Below are positions 21,138 through 29,552 of a stretch of 64,000 nt of DNA, in pieces (the stretch's first letter is position 1; every line of letters begins with the position of its first letter). The notes beneath the pieces are model-generated. The model was not told the origin of the DNA. It was given only the letters and a program-made list of their open reading frames with translations, and searched no databases. Both the position numbers and the translations under genes were made by a program. The DNA comes from Thalassospira indica (GTDB lineage: Bacteria > Pseudomonadota > Alphaproteobacteria > Rhodospirillales > Thalassospiraceae), in contig NZ_CP031555.1 in NCBI RefSeq assembly GCF_003403095.1, positions 930,001 through 994,000 on the forward strand. The letters run 5' to 3'.

Positions 21138-22669
21138 TGGGTGACTGGATTGTTGTTCCCATAGTGCTGCCCGCAGTGATGGCCGCCCTGATTGTTCTGG
21201 CGGTGCGTCACGATATCATTCTGCAGCGCGTATTTTCCATCACGGCCACGGTCGCCCTTGTGGCCGTCACACTTTCGCTTCTGGTTTATGCCAGTGGCAA
21301 TGGCCCGGAAATGTATGCGCTGTCGGATTGGCCGGCACCGTTTGGCATTGTTCTGGTGCTTGATCGTCTTTCGGCGATGATGGTGTTCCTGACATCGCTT
21401 CTTGGTCTTGGCGTTGTTCTTTTCGCATCAAGCGAATGGGACCAGCGCGGCAAGCATTTCCATGCCCTGTTCCAGTTCCAGCTGATGGGGGTCAATGGTG
21501 CGTTCCTGACCGGTGACATCTTTAACCTGTTCGTGTTCTTCGAAGTTCTGCTGATTGCGTCCTATGGCTTGATGCTGCATGGCGCGGGGGCAGAACGTCT
21601 TAAGGCCGGGATGCAATATGTCGTCATCAACCTGACAGGGTCGTCCTTGTTCCTGATTGGTGTCGGCATGATCTATTCCGTCACCGGGACGCTGAACATG
21701 GCCGACCTTGCCATTCAGGTGACCAATGTCGCGTCGGGTGATGCAGCCCTGCTGCGCGCCGGTGCGTTGATCCTGCTTCTGGTGTTCTGTGTTAAGGCCG
21801 CACTTGTTCCGGTTCATTTCTGGTTGCCGGGCACCTATGCCAATGCACCGGCACCGGTGGCTGCCCTGTTTGCCATCATGACCAAGGTCGGGGCCTATTG
21901 CGTTCTGCGTGTCTATTCGCTGGCCTTTGGCGATACGGCCGGTGACATGGCATGGCTCGCAGCGCCTTATGTCCTGCCGGCGGCACTGGTGACCCTGGTG
22001 CTTGGTATGACCGGGGTTCTTGCGGCGAAACGTCTTAACAGTCTGATCGCCTTTTCGGTGATCGGATCAATGGGCACCTTGTTGATTGCCATCGGGCTGT
22101 TTACGCCCGAAGCGATTTCGGCCGGTCTTTATTATATGCTGCATTCGACCTTCTCGGCGGCGGCTCTGTTCCTGATTGCCGATCTTGTGGTGTCACGCCG
22201 CGGGCAGTTCGGGGACAGTTTGCATACCGCCCCGCGCTTCCATCAGACCGGCTTCCTGGCTGTTCTGTTCTTTATCGGTGCGATCGGTATGGCCGGGATG
22301 CCGCCACTTAGTGGCTTTATCGGTAAACTTCAGATTCTTGATGCGGCACGCGACAGTGATGCCATGGTCTGGATCTGGTCGATCATTTTGGTGACGTCAC
22401 TGATGTGTATCGTCGGGTTTGGTCGAGCGGGCAGTGTGCTGTTCTGGAAAAGTGCCTCCGTCGACGGCGAAATAACGGTCGAAGGTGCGAAATGGCCGGT
22501 TCTGCCGATCATTGCCAGTTGCGGTATGGTCAGCGGCCTGATCGCGCTGACCATCTTTGCCGGACCGATCACCGAGTATCTGAACGGCGTTGCGGTACAG
22601 TTGTTTGATACGTCGCATTACATCGAAGCGGTGCTGGGTGCAAACGCCCTGTCACTGGTCGGTCAATAA
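21137..22669 (+). CDS. mrpD: Na+(K+)/H+ antiporter subunit D
   Basis: This 510-residue NuoN/NuoM-like antiporter subunit has about 14 helices. Diagnostic stretches are FNLFVFFEVLLIASYGLMLHG, with the conserved glutamate, and VKAALVPVHFWLPGTYANAPAP, with the conserved lysine and proton-path residues. The start ATG overlaps the mrpC stop by one base. With MrpA it is expected to carry the proton and cation channels of the complex. Confidence 0.96.
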   Translation: MGDWIVVPIVLPAVMAALIVLAVRHDIILQRVFSITATVALVAVTLSLLVYASGNGPEMYALSDWPAPFGIVLVLDRLSAMMVFLTSLLGLGVVLFASSEWDQRGKHFHALFQFQLMGVNGAFLTGDIFNLFVFFEVLLIASYGLMLHGAGAERLKAGMQYVVINLTGSSLFLIGVGMIYSVTGTLNMADLAIQVTNVASGDAALLRAGALILLLVFCVKAALVPVHFWLPGTYANAPAPVAALFAIMTKVGAYCVLRVYSLAFGDTAGDMAWLAAPYVLPAALVTLVLGMTGVLAAKRLNSLIAFSVIGSMGTLLIAIGLFTPEAISAGLYYMLHSTFSAAALFLIADLVVSRRGQFGDSLHTAPRFHQTGFLAVLFFIGAIGMAGMPPLSGFIGKLQILDAARDSDAMVWIWSIILVTSLMCIVGFGRAGSVLFWKSASVDGEITVEGAKWPVLPIIASCGMVSGLIALTIFAGPITEYLNGVAVQLFDTSHYIEAVLGANALSLVGQ

Positions 22670-22686
22670 GGGGAGAGGATAGAAAG

Positions 22687-23178
22687 ATGATAAAACGTTA
22701 TCTGCCCCATCCGCTTTTGACACTAGTACTGCTTGTTGTCTGGGTGTTTCTGGTTAATGAAGTCTCGGCCGGTGCGGTGATCTTTGGGCTTATTCTTGCG
22801 ATCATCATTCCGCTGATCACGGCCAGTTTCTGGCAGGATCGACCGCGCTTGCGCAACGTCTATGGGATCTGTGAGTACGGGCTGATTGTGCTGTGGGACA
22901 TTCTGGTGGCGAATGTGATCGTGGCTGGTTTGATCCTGTTTCGCAAAACCGAAAGTCTGGAATCAAAGTCGGTTGTTGTGCCGCTTGATCTTACCTCGCC
23001 AGAGGCGATCACAACACTTGCCGGCACGATCACCATGACGCCGGGAACCGTGACGATTGATCTGAGTGCCGATGCCAAAAGCCTGCTTGTGCATTGCCTG
23101 CACGCACCCGATCCGCAGAGCGTGGTGGACGATATCAAGAACCGCTACGAACGCCGTCTGAAGGAGATTTTCGAATGA
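22687..23178 (+). CDS. mrpE: Na+(K+)/H+ antiporter subunit E
   Basis: This 163-residue protein has an N-terminal hydrophobic region and the MrpE-type cytoplasmic half, with SPEAITTLAGTITMTPGTVTIDLS followed by HCLHAPDPQSVVDDIKNRYERRLKEIF. It is an accessory subunit needed for assembly or full activity of the antiporter. It has a good GGGGAGAGG ribosome-binding site 17 bases after mrpD, and its stop overlaps the mrpF start (ATGA). Confidence 0.95.
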   Translation: MIKRYLPHPLLTLVLLVVWVFLVNEVSAGAVIFGLILAIIIPLITASFWQDRPRLRNVYGICEYGLIVLWDILVANVIVAGLILFRKTESLESKSVVVPLDLTSPEAITTLAGTITMTPGTVTIDLSADAKSLLVHCLHAPDPQSVVDDIKNRYERRLKEIFE

Positions 23179-23444
23179 TCGATTATGCACTGAATTTCGG
23201 CTTTATCTGCGTTGCGCTGGCACTTCTGATGAACCTGTATCGTTTGACCGTCGGGCCGACCACGGCAGACCGGGTTTTGGCCGTTGATACCATGGCGATC
23301 AATGCCATTGCCCTTCTGGTGCTGTATGGGATCGGCAAGGCGACCGCGATGTATTTCGAAGGGGCATTGCTGTTTGCGATGTTCGGGTTTGTTTCAACCG
23401 TGGCCTATTGCAAGTTCGTCTTGCGCGGCGACATCATCGAATAA
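23175..23444 (+). CDS. mrpF: Na+(K+)/H+ antiporter subunit F
   Basis: This small membrane protein of 89 residues has three helices and the family pattern YRLTVGPTTADRVLAVDTMAIN. A longer frame exists upstream, but ATG 23175 is preferred. It overlaps the mrpE stop as ATGA, has GGAGA upstream, and gives the normal MrpF N-terminus (MIDYALNFGF). Confidence 0.95.
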   Translation: MIDYALNFGFICVALALLMNLYRLTVGPTTADRVLAVDTMAINAIALLVLYGIGKATAMYFEGALLFAMFGFVSTVAYCKFVLRGDIIE

Positions 23445-23456
23445 GGGAGCGTAACG

Positions 23457-23861
23457 ATGCCGTTTGTTGTTGAACTCATCATTTCGCTTCTGATCGTGAT
23501 CGGCGGGCTGTTCTTGCTGGTTGGGTCGTTCGGGATGATCAAGTTGCGTGATCTTTTGCCGCGCCTGCATGCACCGACCAAGGCCAGTACGGTGGGGCTT
23601 GGTGGTGTCTTGATTGCGTCCATGCTGTTTTTCTGGATTGAACGCGGTAAATTCACCATTCACGAATTGCTGATCACGCTGTTCATCTTCCTGACAGCGC
23701 CGATCACCGCAAACCTGATCGCCAAGGCATACATGTTGCTGAATGTTGATCCGAACAAGGAACTGCCGCCCAGCAAACAGAATGAAGGTTGGGCAACCTT
23801 TGATCCGATCGGACCAGAGGGGTATGACCCCAGCGAAGAATATCAGGAAAAGGAAACCTGA
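23457..23861 (+). CDS. mrpG: Na+(K+)/H+ antiporter subunit G
   Basis: This 134-residue last subunit of the antiporter has three helices. It carries the MrpG signature FLLVGSFGMIKLRDLLPRLHAPTKASTVG. The C-terminal ~35 residues form a polar cytoplasmic tail. The gene ends the operon, with a strong terminator 29 bases downstream. Confidence 0.95.
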   Translation: MPFVVELIISLLIVIGGLFLLVGSFGMIKLRDLLPRLHAPTKASTVGLGGVLIASMLFFWIERGKFTIHELLITLFIFLTAPITANLIAKAYMLLNVDPNKELPPSKQNEGWATFDPIGPEGYDPSEEYQEKET

Positions 23862-23889
23862 AAGGGTCAGGACCTTTGATGAATTAAAG

Positions 23890-23921
23890 CGGCACCGGGA
23901 AACCGGTGCCGTTTTTGTTTT
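23890..23921 (+). terminator. Intrinsic terminator of the mrp operon
   Basis: A perfect 9-bp stem (23890-23898 with 23903-23911) closes a GAAA tetraloop and is followed by TTTTTGTTTTT. Confidence 0.93.
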
Positions 23922-23991
23922 TAGGGTGTGTTGCCTGCGTGCATCCCAGTTGCTAAGACGAAAGACAGAGAGGGACGGGACAGAGATCACC

Positions 23992-24615
23992 ATGCCGGAT
24001 TTTTCCATCGAAGATCAGTATCAGGGCCGTATTGCCGGGATCGACGAGGTCGGTCGCGGGCCGTTGGCTGGCCCGGTCGTGGCGGCGGCGGTTATCCTGC
24101 CACGCGATGAACGTCTTCCGGTGGAGCTGTTGTCCGAGCTTAATGATTCCAAGAAACTCTCGGTCAAGAAACGTGATCACCTTTACGGCGTCATCATGAA
24201 CTGTGCCGAAGTCGGCATTGGTGCCGCATCCGTGCGCGAGATTGATCAGATCAATATCCTGCAGGCGACCTATGTCGCCATGCGCCGCGCTGTCAGTCGC
24301 CTTGGGGCTTTGCCTGATCAGGCACTGGTTGATGGCAATCGCGACCCCGGGTTGCCCTGTGCGGTGGAGACGGTGGTGAAAGGCGATAGCAAGTCGCTTT
24401 CCATTGCCGCGGCATCAATCGTTGCCAAGGTGGTGCGTGACCGTGCCATGGCCCGCTTGGCCACGCGATACCCATTCTTTGGCTGGGAAGGCAATGCCGG
24501 GTATGGCGTCAAAAAGCATATGGCGGGACTGGGCGAGGTGGGCCCAACCGCCCATCACCGCAAAAGCTTCAAGCCGATTGCCGATTTGTTTGATGCAATG
24601 ATGGATGGCCGCTAG
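23992..24615 (+). CDS. rnhB: Ribonuclease HII
   Basis: This 207-residue endonuclease removes RNA, including single ribonucleotides, from RNA-DNA hybrids. The active-site motif GIDEVGRGPLAGPVVAAAV sits near residue 15, with ELNDSKKLS and VVKGDSKSLSIAAASIVAKV further on. The frame is open upstream through the mrp terminator, but ATG 23992 gives the normal RNase HII N-terminus. It is convergent with the thioesterase gene, with only 22 bases between stops and no clear terminator. Confidence 0.97.
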   Translation: MPDFSIEDQYQGRIAGIDEVGRGPLAGPVVAAAVILPRDERLPVELLSELNDSKKLSVKKRDHLYGVIMNCAEVGIGAASVREIDQINILQATYVAMRRAVSRLGALPDQALVDGNRDPGLPCAVETVVKGDSKSLSIAAASIVAKVVRDRAMARLATRYPFFGWEGNAGYGVKKHMAGLGEVGPTAHHRKSFKPIADLFDAMMDGR

Positions 24616-24637
24616 GTCAGTTCCAAGTCATTTGGGT

Positions 24638-25420
24638 CTAGGCTAGGGCAGTCTGGTTAAACGGCACGATATGGGCACGCACCAGATCGGTGTCATCTTC
24701 TTCGCGGGTGATGGCGGCAAAGCCATCCGCATGACGAATGGCAACACGTTCCTGCACGCGGCATTCACTGCGGAACTGAATATCAAGACTTTCCGGATGA
24801 AAATCCGGTCGACCGTTCGGACCCGCAACCCCCATGACCCATTGCATCAGGCGCACATTGTTGACGTGTCCATAGAGATCAAGATCGGACGGCCGAGCCT
24901 TTATGTTATCCATGGTCGGCAAAGGATCGGTGGTAAAGGCCGGTCGCAAAGGTGGCTCGATCAATTTGGGGCCGGGGGGATCGGGCAGGCGTTCGGCCAC
25001 CCAATCGGGCCATTGGGCCGCACGGCGGGTGCAAAGGTCAAACATCACCCAGAAACTTTGCGCGACACCGATGATTTCGCCCTTGCTATTGGTCAGGCGA
25101 AAGTCACGGGTGGCGACCCGGCGTGATACCCCCGACGGCCATGTTTCAATCAGGATATCCTCGCCATTTCCCGGATAGTCGCGCATATGAATGACCATGC
25201 GCGCCAGAACCCAGGCAATCCCCTGATCGACCGTATCGTCATAGGCCAGTTTCAGGATACGCGCGCCCCAACCGGCGGCATCCTGCATATAGTCGGCCAA
25301 TGCAGACATCATGACCTTGCCATTGTCACCAATCTCGGAATAACGAACGCGATAGGTTCCCTTCCACCCGCAATTGGCCGGAAGAGACGCGGTTGAAATC
25401 CTGTTCCAGTCGATGGTCAT
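24638..25420 (-). CDS. Acyl-ACP thioesterase family protein (double hotdog)
   Basis: This 260-residue protein matches the acyl-ACP thioesterase family (PF01643-like). It has a first hotdog domain with YSEIGDNGKVMMSALADYMQDAAGWGA and a second with the DLDLYGHVNNVRLMQWVM motif, which carries the candidate catalytic Asn/His. It hydrolyses acyl-ACP or acyl-CoA thioesters in the cytoplasm. ATG 25420 is preferred. The frame extends upstream to 25666, but that stretch overlaps arfB and is not protein-like. It lies just downstream of arfB on the same strand and may be cotranscribed. Confidence 0.88.
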   Translation of the reverse strand: MTIDWNRISTASLPANCGWKGTYRVRYSEIGDNGKVMMSALADYMQDAAGWGARILKLAYDDTVDQGIAWVLARMVIHMRDYPGNGEDILIETWPSGVSRRVATRDFRLTNSKGEIIGVAQSFWVMFDLCTRRAAQWPDWVAERLPDPPGPKLIEPPLRPAFTTDPLPTMDNIKARPSDLDLYGHVNNVRLMQWVMGVAGPNGRPDFHPESLDIQFRSECRVQERVAIRHADGFAAITREEDDTDLVRAHIVPFNQTALA

Positions 25421-25448
25421 GGCAGACCTTTGTATGGGTATCGCGCGA

Positions 25449-25865
25449 TCAATAGGACGGTTTTTGCCGCATCTTTTTGGTATCACCGCGCTTCTTTTTG
25501 GAATCGACGCGTTTGCGTTTGGCAGAAAGACTGGGGCGGGTTTTGACCCGGTATTTTTTGCGTTCGGCAGCCTTGCGTAAAAGTGCCAGAAAACGATCGA
25601 TCGCGTCCTGCTTGTTGCGTTCCTGGGTACGGTGGCGCTGAGCGTCAAAAATGATTTCGCCGTCATTGGTCAATTTGCTGCCGGCAAGTTCACGCAGGCG
25701 ATTTCGCACATGCATTGGCAATTCAGTCAGGTCATCAATGCGCACACGCATCTGAACAGCACTGGAAACCTTGTTGACGTTCTGCCCGCCCGGGCCGGAG
25801 GCACGGACAAACTGAAAACTCAGATGGCGTTCATCCAGATAGAGGCCATTTACAATTTCAAGCAT
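25449..25865 (-). CDS. arfB: Alternative ribosome-rescue factor B (peptidyl-tRNA hydrolase)
   Basis: This 138-residue protein releases the nascent chain from ribosomes stalled on non-stop mRNA. The catalytic loop SGPGGQNVNKVSSAVQMR contains the GGQ motif of class I release factors. The C-terminal ~35 residues are highly basic (KKYRVKTRPSLSAKRKRV and onward), the tail that enters the empty mRNA channel in ArfB/YaeJ. Its length equals that of the E. coli protein. Confidence 0.96.
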   Translation of the reverse strand: MLEIVNGLYLDERHLSFQFVRASGPGGQNVNKVSSAVQMRVRIDDLTELPMHVRNRLRELAGSKLTNDGEIIFDAQRHRTQERNKQDAIDRFLALLRKAAERKKYRVKTRPSLSAKRKRVDSKKKRGDTKKMRQKPSY

Positions 25866-26012
25866 GGGAAACCGTGCAGATTGTCGAACTGTTTCAAGGT
25901 GATCAATTAACTGAGTGTGATGGTCGGCGATTGATTGAATTTGCTGATTTCTATGCCTACATTACACCCGTCTAACCTGTCAGGGGTCGGATCGACTGTA
26001 AACAGGAAATCA

Positions 26013-26417
26013 ATGCTGCGCGTCTCGCATATCTATCTGGCCCTTGGGTGGCTTTCTGTTGGTCTTGGTGTGATCGGTATTTTCTTGCCGCTTCTGCCAA
26101 CGACGCCCTTCATGCTGTTGGCAGCTTGGCTGTTTGCCAAGGGATCGCCGCGCCTGCATGACTGGATATGCAATCATCCGCGTTTTGGTTTGTCGATCCG
26201 TCAATGGAACGAGTATGGCGTGATCAATCGCCGTGCCAAAACCCTTGCCATGGTGGCGTTTCTGGTGGTGATTACGGCGTCATTGGTGCTGATCGAGAAC
26301 CGCTGGGTGGCGTTTATTCAGCTTCTGGTCGCCATTCCTGTTAGCTGTTTTATCCTGTCCCGCCCTTCGGAAGCCCGGTTGGCCAAGGTGCAGAACCCAA
26401 CAGGTAGCAGTCAATAA
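26013..26417 (+). CDS. DUF454 (YbaN-like) inner-membrane protein
   Basis: This protein of about 134 residues has three hydrophobic helices and the family motif GVIGIFLPLLPTTPFMLLAAWLFAKGSPRLHDWI, which identifies DUF454. Its function is not established. ATG 26013 is chosen because AGGAAA lies just upstream and translation then starts near the first helix. Alternatives are ATG 25953 and TTG 25935. It is convergent with the MerR gene. Confidence 0.88.
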   Translation: MLRVSHIYLALGWLSVGLGVIGIFLPLLPTTPFMLLAAWLFAKGSPRLHDWICNHPRFGLSIRQWNEYGVINRRAKTLAMVAFLVVITASLVLIENRWVAFIQLLVAIPVSCFILSRPSEARLAKVQNPTGSSQ

Positions 26418-26438
26418 AGCCAGCAAAGGGCAGGGCTC

Positions 26439-26822
26439 TTAGCCTGCCTTCTTGCGCGACAGTTCTTCCTGACAAGTTTCTTCAAGTTTGTCGAGTTCAT
26501 CAAGCGTTGCGTCAATGTCTTCGCGTTGCTTGCGAAGTGTCGCGCGCCGTTCATTGACCTTGTCGACCAGTGTGGTCAGCTGGGTGATCTCGCTGCGATC
26601 ACCGTCATAAAGATCCAGCAAATCGCGAATTTCCTTTAGCGAAAATCCAAGCCGCTTGCCTCGCATGATCAGGCGCAGGCGCACACGGTCACGCTGGCTA
26701 TAGATCCTGGTCTGACCTTGCCGTTCGGGCGAAATCAGTTCCTGATCCTCGTAAAAGCGGATGGTTCGGGTGGTGACTTCGAATTCGCGGGCAAGATCGG
26801 TGATGGTGTAGCTGTCGCTCAT
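26439..26822 (-). CDS. MerR-family transcriptional regulator
   Basis: This 127-residue protein has an N-terminal winged helix-turn-helix (YTITDLAREFEVTTRTIRFYEDQELISPERQGQ, residues ~5-37) and a C-terminal coiled coil (~80-120). It lacks the cysteine-rich metal site of MerR/CueR. It resembles the LiuR-type regulators that control branched-chain amino acid or acyl-CoA catabolism genes in proteobacteria. No such catabolic gene is adjacent. A palindromic TTACGTAA just upstream may be its own operator. Confidence 0.88.
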   Translation of the reverse strand: MSDSYTITDLAREFEVTTRTIRFYEDQELISPERQGQTRIYSQRDRVRLRLIMRGKRLGFSLKEIRDLLDLYDGDRSEITQLTTLVDKVNERRATLRKQREDIDATLDELDKLEETCQEELSRKKAG

Positions 26823-26837
26823 GGGGGCTCAATCATC

Positions 26838-26853
26838 TTTACGCTTACGTAAA
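26838..26853 (-). promoter_or_regulatory. Palindrome upstream of the MerR gene
   Basis: TTACGTAA (26845-26852) sits within TTTACGCTTACGTAAA, 16-31 bases before the MerR start codon. This resembles TTTACGTAAAC-like sites known for LiuR-type MerR proteins, so autoregulation is plausible. It is inferred only. Confidence 0.4.
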
Positions 26854-26860
26854 CTGAAAG

Positions 26861-28480
26861 CTACATGCTTTCGGATGCGGCGACAATCGACAATTCTTTT
26901 GGCAGCTCGACACAAAATGTGCTGCCCTGGCCGGGCTTGCTGGTGACATCGATGCCGCCACCATGGCGGTCGACGATCTTTTTACAGATCGCAAGACCAA
27001 TTCCCGTCCCAGCATAATCCCCATAGCCATGCAGGCGCTTGAAGATTTCAAAGATGGTTTCGTGATATTGCGGGTCGATGCCAATCCCGTTATCGGCGAC
27101 AAAGATCCGATAGCTGTCTGGTGTCTCAGAGGCAAAAATCCGAACCTGACCATTTTTCGGATCGCTGTATTTAAGCCCGTTTGACACCAGGTTCTGGAAT
27201 AACAACAGCAACTGGCTTGCATCCCCCATGACGGTCGGCAGGTGACCCTCGCGGATGATGTTGCCTTCGGGGGTGGAACCGGCACGCCTGAAATTGGTGA
27301 CAATGGCATCAAACAGATTGTCGAGCGGGACGGGATTGAACGGTTTGCCGTGGCGCCCAACCCGCGACAGGGTCAGAAGGTCATCAATCATGCGCTGCAT
27401 GCGTTGCGTGCCATCAACTGCGTAATGAATGAATTCATCGGCTGTTTCGTCGAGTTGCCCCTCATACCGCCGGGCAAGCAACTGCGTGTAGCTTGAAACC
27501 ATGCGCAACGGTTCCTGCAAGTCATGCGAGGCGGCATAGGCGAACTGTTCGAGTTCCGCGTTCGAGCGTTCAAGTTCCTGCATCGTGCGCTGGATTTCTT
27601 TTTCGTGGCGTTTGCGTTGGGAAATATCACGCAGCGTAATGATGTAGTGATAACGCTGGTCGGCGGAAAAATGGCTGATCGCGACTTCAAGCGGCACGTT
27701 CCGACCACTGAGTGTCGATGCCAGTACTTCGATCACGCCGGTGCCAAGGTCGGTCAAAAGCTGGTTCGGCGGCGGCGGGGTCAGCGGGGTATGTTCGCTA
27801 TCGGGCAGCAAGAACCGGATGATGTTGCGCAGTTCCGGATCACCCGTCGGACCGCAAAGCTCCTGCGCGCGGGAATTAAGCGGTTCGATGCTGCCATCAT
27901 CAGAGGCGACAAGAATCGCATCGATGGTGTTTTGCAAAATCGCACGCGTGCGGTCTTCGCTGCGTTTGGTTTGTGTCACAAGGTCGGCCAGCTCGGCGGC
28001 CTGCTGGCGCAAAAGACGGTCGCGCTGCACAGCCAGTGTGACGTCGCGAATGATCAATGAACAAAGCGTGCCGTTACGCTTGGTCTGGATCGGATGAACG
28101 CGAATGGATTGTTCCATGCGATCAAAACTGGCGGCAAATTGCGGTAGGGGACGAAGCGGCAGAGCGCCCTGATTGAGCGAGGGCGAAATGACTGCTGGCA
28201 TGCCGAATTTCAGGCAATCTTCAATCGCAAGGCTGACACGGCCCAGTTTCGTGTCGGGGAACACATCGTGCAACGCCTTGCCCATGACCTGATCGGCATC
28301 CTTGCCCGACCGGCTTTGCATCCATTGGTTCCAGTGGCAAATCGTCCCGTCCGGGGCAAGCGCAATCAGCCCTGTATCTGCCGTATCAAGCAGTGCTGCA
28401 AAAAGATCAGCAGCATCGCTGTCACGGTTCAGATCAAATGACGGGGGTTGATCCCCCTTAGCGGATTGCGACTTTGTCAT
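26861..28480 (-). CDS. PAS-PAS sensor histidine kinase
   Basis: This 539-residue protein has no transmembrane segment. A PAS domain lies at ~25-150, a coiled coil at ~165-185, and a second PAS at ~185-300. A HisKA dimerisation domain has the phospho-acceptor in ASHDLQEPLRMVSSY. An ATPase domain has the N box (FQNLVSNGLKY), G1 (DNGIGIDP) and G2 (GTGIGLAICKKI). The HisKA type with SHDLQEP is that of bacteriophytochrome-like kinases. It lies 14 bases after cheC and is the last gene of a CheY-CheC-kinase operon, so the CheY-like protein is the natural partner. Confidence 0.93.
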   Translation of the reverse strand: MTKSQSAKGDQPPSFDLNRDSDAADLFAALLDTADTGLIALAPDGTICHWNQWMQSRSGKDADQVMGKALHDVFPDTKLGRVSLAIEDCLKFGMPAVISPSLNQGALPLRPLPQFAASFDRMEQSIRVHPIQTKRNGTLCSLIIRDVTLAVQRDRLLRQQAAELADLVTQTKRSEDRTRAILQNTIDAILVASDDGSIEPLNSRAQELCGPTGDPELRNIIRFLLPDSEHTPLTPPPPNQLLTDLGTGVIEVLASTLSGRNVPLEVAISHFSADQRYHYIITLRDISQRKRHEKEIQRTMQELERSNAELEQFAYAASHDLQEPLRMVSSYTQLLARRYEGQLDETADEFIHYAVDGTQRMQRMIDDLLTLSRVGRHGKPFNPVPLDNLFDAIVTNFRRAGSTPEGNIIREGHLPTVMGDASQLLLLFQNLVSNGLKYSDPKNGQVRIFASETPDSYRIFVADNGIGIDPQYHETIFEIFKRLHGYGDYAGTGIGLAICKKIVDRHGGGIDVTSKPGQGSTFCVELPKELSIVAASESM

Positions 28481-28494
28481 TCACCTCTCACCGG

Positions 28495-29118
28495 TTATCC
28501 AAGGGAGTTGGCCAGAAAACGCCGCACCAGTTCCCGCAACATCTGGATGGACTCCAAGTCCATCACAAACAGCACATAGCCATCGATATCGTTCTGACGC
28601 AGCATGAATTGTACATGCAAAATCATCAAAACGGGATTCGTGGCAGCACTGCCCCCTGCGGTTTCATCGTCAAGCAATGCACGCGTTTCGCGTTTGCGAA
28701 ACGTCGGCATGGAGCAATTGATCGGTTCACCCAGAACGTTCGAAATACTGCCAAGGCAGGCATTCAGAATAATGTTGCCGACCTCCATCAGGGCTTCCTG
28801 TTCAAGATCGGTCAGCGTATCAAGCGGTACGTCAACTTTAAGCAAGCTGCGCACAAGTTCCAGGCTGCGAACTTCCGGGAAGACAAGCATGGCTTCACCG
28901 GTAAACGGTCCATGAAAACTTTGACTGACGGCAGAAACAACTTCGGTCGGGGCGTTGGCAAGTTCGCTATCGGAAAACCGTTCGACAAACGAGATGGCAG
29001 GCACGGTTAATTCAACAGGCTGATCAACCATTTCAGAAAGGGACGATGCAGCACGCCCGACACCAATATTGATCAGTTCACTGATTGTATCATGTTCAAG
29101 TTCGGTCAGTTCGATCAT
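28495..29118 (-). CDS. cheC: CheC-like CheY-P phosphatase
   Basis: This 207-residue protein is of the CheC/CheX/FliY phosphatase class, which dephosphorylates CheY-type receivers. Both active-site helices are present: the first has SELINIGVGRAASSLSEM (Glu and Asn three apart) and the second has LMEVGNIILNACLGSISNVL. Both therefore look competent. Its start overlaps the stop of the CheY-like gene (ATGA), which implies stoichiometric production. No chemoreceptor, CheA or flagellar gene is nearby, so the module probably serves a non-chemotaxis pathway. Confidence 0.9.
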   Translation of the reverse strand: MIELTELEHDTISELINIGVGRAASSLSEMVDQPVELTVPAISFVERFSDSELANAPTEVVSAVSQSFHGPFTGEAMLVFPEVRSLELVRSLLKVDVPLDTLTDLEQEALMEVGNIILNACLGSISNVLGEPINCSMPTFRKRETRALLDDETAGGSAATNPVLMILHVQFMLRQNDIDGYVLFVMDLESIQMLRELVRRFLANSLG

Positions 29119-29495
29119 CGGGTTGCTTCCCGCGACATGATGTAGTCGCGAATTTTGTCCTCAGTCGGGGGCTTTGCGATGAAATCAAGGCCAAGGTTCT
29201 CGGCCTTGTTCTGGATTTCCTGTTGAATATTGGCAGTCAGAAGCGCAATTACAGCCCCGGGGAACCGGCTACGCAGCTTTTCGCCCAGTTCAATCCCATC
29301 CATGCCCGGCATGTTGAAGTCAACCAGCATATAGTCATAGGTTTTGGCATCAACCATCTCAAGCGCCTTGGCGCCATCCTCGGCCTCGTCGATTTCCCAA
29401 TTGGCAAAGTTGCTGGAAATGAATGCCTTGACCAGAAGGCGGGCAAACTTGCTGTCATCAACGAGCAATACGGATTTGGTGTTTGGCATTTTCAT
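29115..29495 (-). CDS. CheY-like response regulator
   Basis: This single receiver domain is ~126 residues with no output domain. Acidic pocket LLVDDSK, phospho-acceptor in MLVDFNMPGMDG, the switch Thr in LLTAN and the conserved Lys in IAKPP are all visible. The start is uncertain. ATG 29495 and ATG 29489 are both reasonable, and the frame extends to a TTG at 29534. It heads the operon and overlaps cheC, so its phosphorylation is probably controlled by the downstream kinase and CheC. Confidence 0.88.
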   Translation of the reverse strand: MKMPNTKSVLLVDDSKFARLLVKAFISSNFANWEIDEAEDGAKALEMVDAKTYDYMLVDFNMPGMDGIELGEKLRSRFPGAVIALLTANIQQEIQNKAENLGLDFIAKPPTEDKIRDYIMSREATR

Positions 29496-29552
29496 CTCGA
29501 TTTTGCGGGGCAGTGGTGGCGAAGCATCTGTCAATTAGGCATGTCTGGCGGG

